Positions 15,146 to 18,170 of a stretch of 18,170 bases of DNA are shown in pieces. This stretch comes from UBA1181 sp963626555. GTDB taxonomy: Bacteria > Bacteroidota > Bacteroidia > Bacteroidales > Paludibacteraceae. Both the position numbers and the translations under genes were made by a program. The notes beneath the pieces are model-generated. The model was not told the origin of the DNA. It saw only the letters and a list, made by a program, of their open reading frames with translations, and did no database searches. The DNA lies in NCBI GenBank assembly GCA_963626555.1, contig CAVFXQ010000047.1, positions 1-18,170 of the forward strand. Direction: 5' to 3'. Position 1 is the first letter of the stretch. Each line of letters begins with the position of its first letter.

Positions 15146-16828
15146 TTATTTGGTTTCTACCTTGAAGATGTTGTTGTATTTCTCTTTGTCTTGCAACGTC
15201 TGAATGGCTGTCTCTACGTCATCGTCTTTCTTGAGAGATTCTATGATGAACCCCTTTTGAAAGTAGACTTGTTGCATTATTTCAGTACTTATCAAACGTG
15301 TGATAATGTCTTGAAAATGAACTAAATCTTTATCTAAGTTATGTGAAAGTTTTGCTTCTAAAGAATCAAATTCTGCTTTTGATACTTCAGCATAACCCTC
15401 TTCTTTCGTAATCTCTTTCAATTTTGCTAACGCATCCTCTGTCTTTAGTTTATAGGTGAAATTTTGTTTTTTCACATATTCAATAAATTGCTCATATTCG
15501 TTGAAAACGAAATCTTTAGGTTGCGCAATCTTACTATGTGTGGCAACATAAAGGTTGGCATAGTTGAAAATGATATTGTCTGTGTATAGTTTGTAGGCGA
15601 TTGTTGGAACATTGGGTGTCGAAGGCGAGATGATGTCTGGCATAATTCCCCCTCCATCTTTCACGATTCTTCCATTTTTAGTGCTAAATTCCGTCGTCAG
15701 ACTGTCTGGAATACGCTGAACTTTTCCGTTTTCATCTCTTTTTGCGTAGTTGATGGCTTGAACACATCTACCACTTGGAATATAGTATTTCGAGATGGTA
15801 ACTTTTATCTTACCTCCAAACGGCAATTCCCTCGTGGTCTGCACTAATCCTTTTCCGTATGTCCTTGTCTTTCCAACAATGACCGCACGGTCTAAATCTT
15901 GTAGCGATCCTGCAAATACTTCTGATGCAGAGGCTGAATTCTCATTCACTAAAACAACGATAGGTATATCTTTGTCTATTGGCTTTTTCTTGGCTTTGTA
16001 TACTTCATCCAACTGCTTTACTTTACTTTTCGTATAAACGATAGTCGACTGATTATCAACGAATAAGTTAACTATGTCCACCGCCTGATCTAATAATCCT
16101 CCTGGATTGTTTCTGAGATCAACAATGAGTGAAGTTGCCTTTTTCTTTTCTTTCAAATCCAAAAACGCTTTCTTGAAAAGATCAGCCGAATTTTCTGTGA
16201 AACTAGAGAACCGTATATATCCGATGCCATTCTTCAAAGTGTCGGCGTATTCAATCGTGGGTAAAGTGATTTTCTCTCTAGTAATAGTCAATTTTTTCTG
16301 TTTGTGGGTGATGGCATCTTCTATTAGTATTTTCACTTGTGTACCATTCTCTCCGCGTAAATTCTCACTTACATCACTGACCGTCAAATTTTTAGTGGAT
16401 TTTCCATCTATCTCTATCAAGCGATCTCCTGCCTTTATTCCATTTTTATATGCTGGTGTACCCTCATATATCTCAATGAACGAAATGGTATCTTTTACTT
16501 TTCCAATGGTTGCACCGACTCCTGCGTATTCTCCTGTTAGCATGAATTTGAAGTCTTCTTCATCTTTTTCTGGAATATAGACAGTGTAAGGGTCTAATTC
16601 ACTGAGCATTGCATCTATTCCTTTCTGGATGGTCTCTTCGGCATTGATTGTGTCGACGTAGAACATGTCAAGCTCTTTATAGAGAATGTTGAACAGATCC
16701 AAATTTCGAGCTAATGCCTCATAATGATTGTCAATACTGTCCGTTTGCGCTTTTTTTGAACTTTTTGCCGCATTAACTGCTCCTGAGATAAATAGAAAGG
16801 ATATTATCAGACTAAGAAATCTGTTCAT
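15146..16828 (-). CDS. C-terminal processing peptidase (S41 family)
   Basis: A 560-residue periplasmic serine protease that trims or degrades proteins from their C-termini. A signal peptide is clear (hydrophobic 4-18, likely cleavage after AVNA at 20). A PDZ domain follows (about 96-170, with the carboxylate-binding YAGVGATI at 101-108 and GIKAGDRLIEIDG at 130-142), then the S41 core with DLRNNPGG (237-244). The Ser/Lys dyad is expected at S300, the middle serine of SASAS (298-302), and K326 of YGKG. A C-terminal extension of about 170 residues follows, partly helical and lysine-rich. It is related to CtpA/Prc, but I give no symbol because several paralogues exist in Bacteroidales. It lies 48 bp after rarA and 27 bp before the nucleotidyltransferase gene. 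Confidence 0.94.
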   Translation of the reverse strand: MNRFLSLIISFLFISGAVNAAKSSKKAQTDSIDNHYEALARNLDLFNILYKELDMFYVDTINAEETIQKGIDAMLSELDPYTVYIPEKDEEDFKFMLTGEYAGVGATIGKVKDTISFIEIYEGTPAYKNGIKAGDRLIEIDGKSTKNLTVSDVSENLRGENGTQVKILIEDAITHKQKKLTITREKITLPTIEYADTLKNGIGYIRFSSFTENSADLFKKAFLDLKEKKKATSLIVDLRNNPGGLLDQAVDIVNLFVDNQSTIVYTKSKVKQLDEVYKAKKKPIDKDIPIVVLVNENSASASEVFAGSLQDLDRAVIVGKTRTYGKGLVQTTRELPFGGKIKVTISKYYIPSGRCVQAINYAKRDENGKVQRIPDSLTTEFSTKNGRIVKDGGGIMPDIISPSTPNVPTIAYKLYTDNIIFNYANLYVATHSKIAQPKDFVFNEYEQFIEYVKKQNFTYKLKTEDALAKLKEITKEEGYAEVSKAEFDSLEAKLSHNLDKDLVHFQDIITRLISTEIMQQVYFQKGFIIESLKKDDDVETAIQTLQDKEKYNNIFKVETK

Positions 16829-16846
16829 ATTGATGTTTTTAGTGTT

Positions 16847-16868
16847 AAACGTATAAAAAAAACGTATA
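16847..16868. repeat. Short direct repeat between rarA and the S41 protease gene
   Basis: AAACGTATA occurs at 16847-16855 and again at 16860-16868, with the starts 13 bp apart, inside the 48-bp gap between the two genes. It is too short to name; it could be a regulator site for the protease gene or chance in AT-rich DNA. Confidence 0.4.
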
Positions 16869-16876
16869 TCACGAAT

Positions 16877-18166
16877 TTAGTACTTTTTCAAATTACCCCA
16901 AAGGTTTTTCATTTGGTCTGCCATCTTTTTCTCGGATGGATTCTCTTGTGCTTTCCAAAACTGAGTGCCACTGAGCTCGTTGGGCAAGAACTCCTGCACT
17001 ACAAAATGTCCGGGATAGTCGTGCGCATACTTGTAATCTTTACCATAGTTCAAATTTTCCATCAGCTTGGTGGGCGCATTTCTCAAATGGAGTGGAACTG
17101 GCAAATTCCCTGTCTGCTTAACAAACGCAATGGCCGTATTGATGGCATTGTAGGCAGAGTTACTTTTCGGACTGGTGGCTAAATAGATGGTCGTCTCCGC
17201 TAAGGTTATGCGACCCTCAGGCCATCCGATTTTCTGTATTGTTTCAAAACAGGCATTTGCCAAAAGCAACGCATTCGGATTGGCTAACCCTATATCTTCC
17301 GAGGCCGAAATCACTAACCTTCTCGCAATGAATTTTGGGTCTTCTCCGCCATCTACCATACGAGCTAACCAATAAATCGCTCCATCTGGGTCACTACCTC
17401 GTATTGACTTGATGAAGGCCGAAATGATGTCGTAATGCATCTCTCCATTCTTGTCATACGCATTGGGATTCTCTTGCAGTCGCTCCGTTACTTTCTGATT
17501 GGTAAAGTGTATCTCAGCCTGTTTTTCTTCTGAATTTACGACCAATTCAATGATGTTCAGTAGTTTTCGAGCATCTCCTCCTGAAAATCGTAAAAGAGCC
17601 TCCGTCTCATCTAAGAAGATCTTTTTCTCCTTGAGGACTTTATCTGTTGTTATCACCCTGTTTGCTAAAGCCATCAAATCGTCGCTGGATTGTGGTTTCA
17701 GCACATAGACTTGACAACGCGACAAAAGGGGAGTGATGACCTCAAACGACGGATTTTCCGTAGTCGCTCCTATCAATATAACAACACCTTGCTCAACAGC
17801 CCCCAAAAGTGAATCTTGTTGCGCTTTTGAGAACCGATGAATCTCGTCTATGAAGAGAATAGGAGGGTGAGGGTGAAACAATCTCGCTTCTTTGGCTTTG
17901 TCTATTACTTCGCGTACTTCTTTCACTCCTGAACTTATCGCACTAAGCGTGTAGAACGGTCGATCTAACTTCTTTGCGATAATCCCTGCCAAGGTGGTTT
18001 TCCCGACTCCTGGAGGTCCCCACAATATGAACGAAGATATGCGTCCAGAATCAATCATCTTGCGTAGCACAGCTCCTTCGCCAACTAAATGCTTCTGGCC
18101 TACATATTCATCCAAACTCTTTGGTCGAACTCTTTCCGCCAAGGGGGGTATTAAGTCAACGTCCAT
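16877..18166 (-). CDS. rarA: Replication-associated recombination protein A (RarA/MgsA AAA+ ATPase)
   Basis: AAA+ ATPase related to clamp loaders and RuvB that acts at stalled replication forks and interacts with SSB. The Walker A GPPGVGKT (50-57), Walker B ILFIDEIH (103-110), sensor-1 ATTEN (134-138) and the arginine finger in LLSRC (R150) are all visible. The family-specific C-terminal tetramerisation domain follows, with the strongly conserved DPDGAIYWLARM and GGEDPKFIARRLVI stretches. At 429 residues it is of normal length. The ATG used lies 5 bp from the window edge, so an earlier in-frame start outside the window cannot be excluded. It is first in a same-strand series with the S41 protease and nucleotidyltransferase genes. 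Confidence 0.97.
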   Translation of the reverse strand: MDVDLIPPLAERVRPKSLDEYVGQKHLVGEGAVLRKMIDSGRISSFILWGPPGVGKTTLAGIIAKKLDRPFYTLSAISSGVKEVREVIDKAKEARLFHPHPPILFIDEIHRFSKAQQDSLLGAVEQGVVILIGATTENPSFEVITPLLSRCQVYVLKPQSSDDLMALANRVITTDKVLKEKKIFLDETEALLRFSGGDARKLLNIIELVVNSEEKQAEIHFTNQKVTERLQENPNAYDKNGEMHYDIISAFIKSIRGSDPDGAIYWLARMVDGGEDPKFIARRLVISASEDIGLANPNALLLANACFETIQKIGWPEGRITLAETTIYLATSPKSNSAYNAINTAIAFVKQTGNLPVPLHLRNAPTKLMENLNYGKDYKYAHDYPGHFVVQEFLPNELSGTQFWKAQENPSEKKMADQMKNLWGNLKKY

Positions 18167-18170
18167 ATTG

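Noticed and set aside
15967..15974. TATCTTTG promoter-like box on the plus strand
   Set aside because: It lies inside the S41 protease coding sequence with no plus-strand gene downstream; a chance match.

Overview
The window looks like chromosomal DNA of a member of the Bacteroidota, most likely Bacteroidales. The signs are moderately AT-rich DNA, weak Shine-Dalgarno sites, promoter elements of the TTG-N19/20-TAnnTTTG type, a Kdo gene (kdsB) that implies a Gram-negative envelope, a short ManC without an isomerase domain, and the era-der pair. No rRNA, tRNA, CRISPR array or insertion sequence was recognised. Species and genus cannot be fixed from the sequence alone.

Layout from left to right. 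(1) Positions 1-1867, minus strand: the N-terminal 622 codons of a PLD-like/SNF2-type helicase, cut off by the left edge. This is the only clearly accessory gene and may be the rim of a defence or restriction island. (2) 2113-3192, minus: manC, with its own terminator. (3) 3536-7401, plus: a large AsmA-family envelope protein, a strong hairpin terminator, then a CvfB-like S1 RNA-binding protein. (4) 7483-9242, minus: grpE-dnaJ chaperone operon, separated from cvfB by a bidirectional terminator. (5) 9415-11474, plus: kdsB overlapping by 4 nt an M16-family protein that lacks the zinc motif. (6) 11548-13827, minus: era then der, both ribosome-assembly GTPases. (7) 13924-14313, plus: a small DUF805 membrane protein. 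(8) 14372-18166, minus: rarA, a C-terminal processing protease (S41) and a sugar-1-phosphate nucleotidyltransferase, probably one transcription unit.

Functionally the window is mostly housekeeping: envelope building (GDP-mannose, CMP-Kdo, AsmA, S41 protease, possible MurNAc recycling), protein folding (GrpE/DnaJ), ribosome biogenesis (Era, Der) and replication-stress response (RarA). The parts most worth a second look are the TGTCA repeat/palindrome cluster in the shared grpE/kdsB control region, the 11-residue repeats in the AsmA tail, the zinc-site-less M16 protein encoded with kdsB, and the truncated helicase at the left edge. I did not find a complete, clearly new multi-gene system; if there is one, the helicase suggests it lies to the left of this window.
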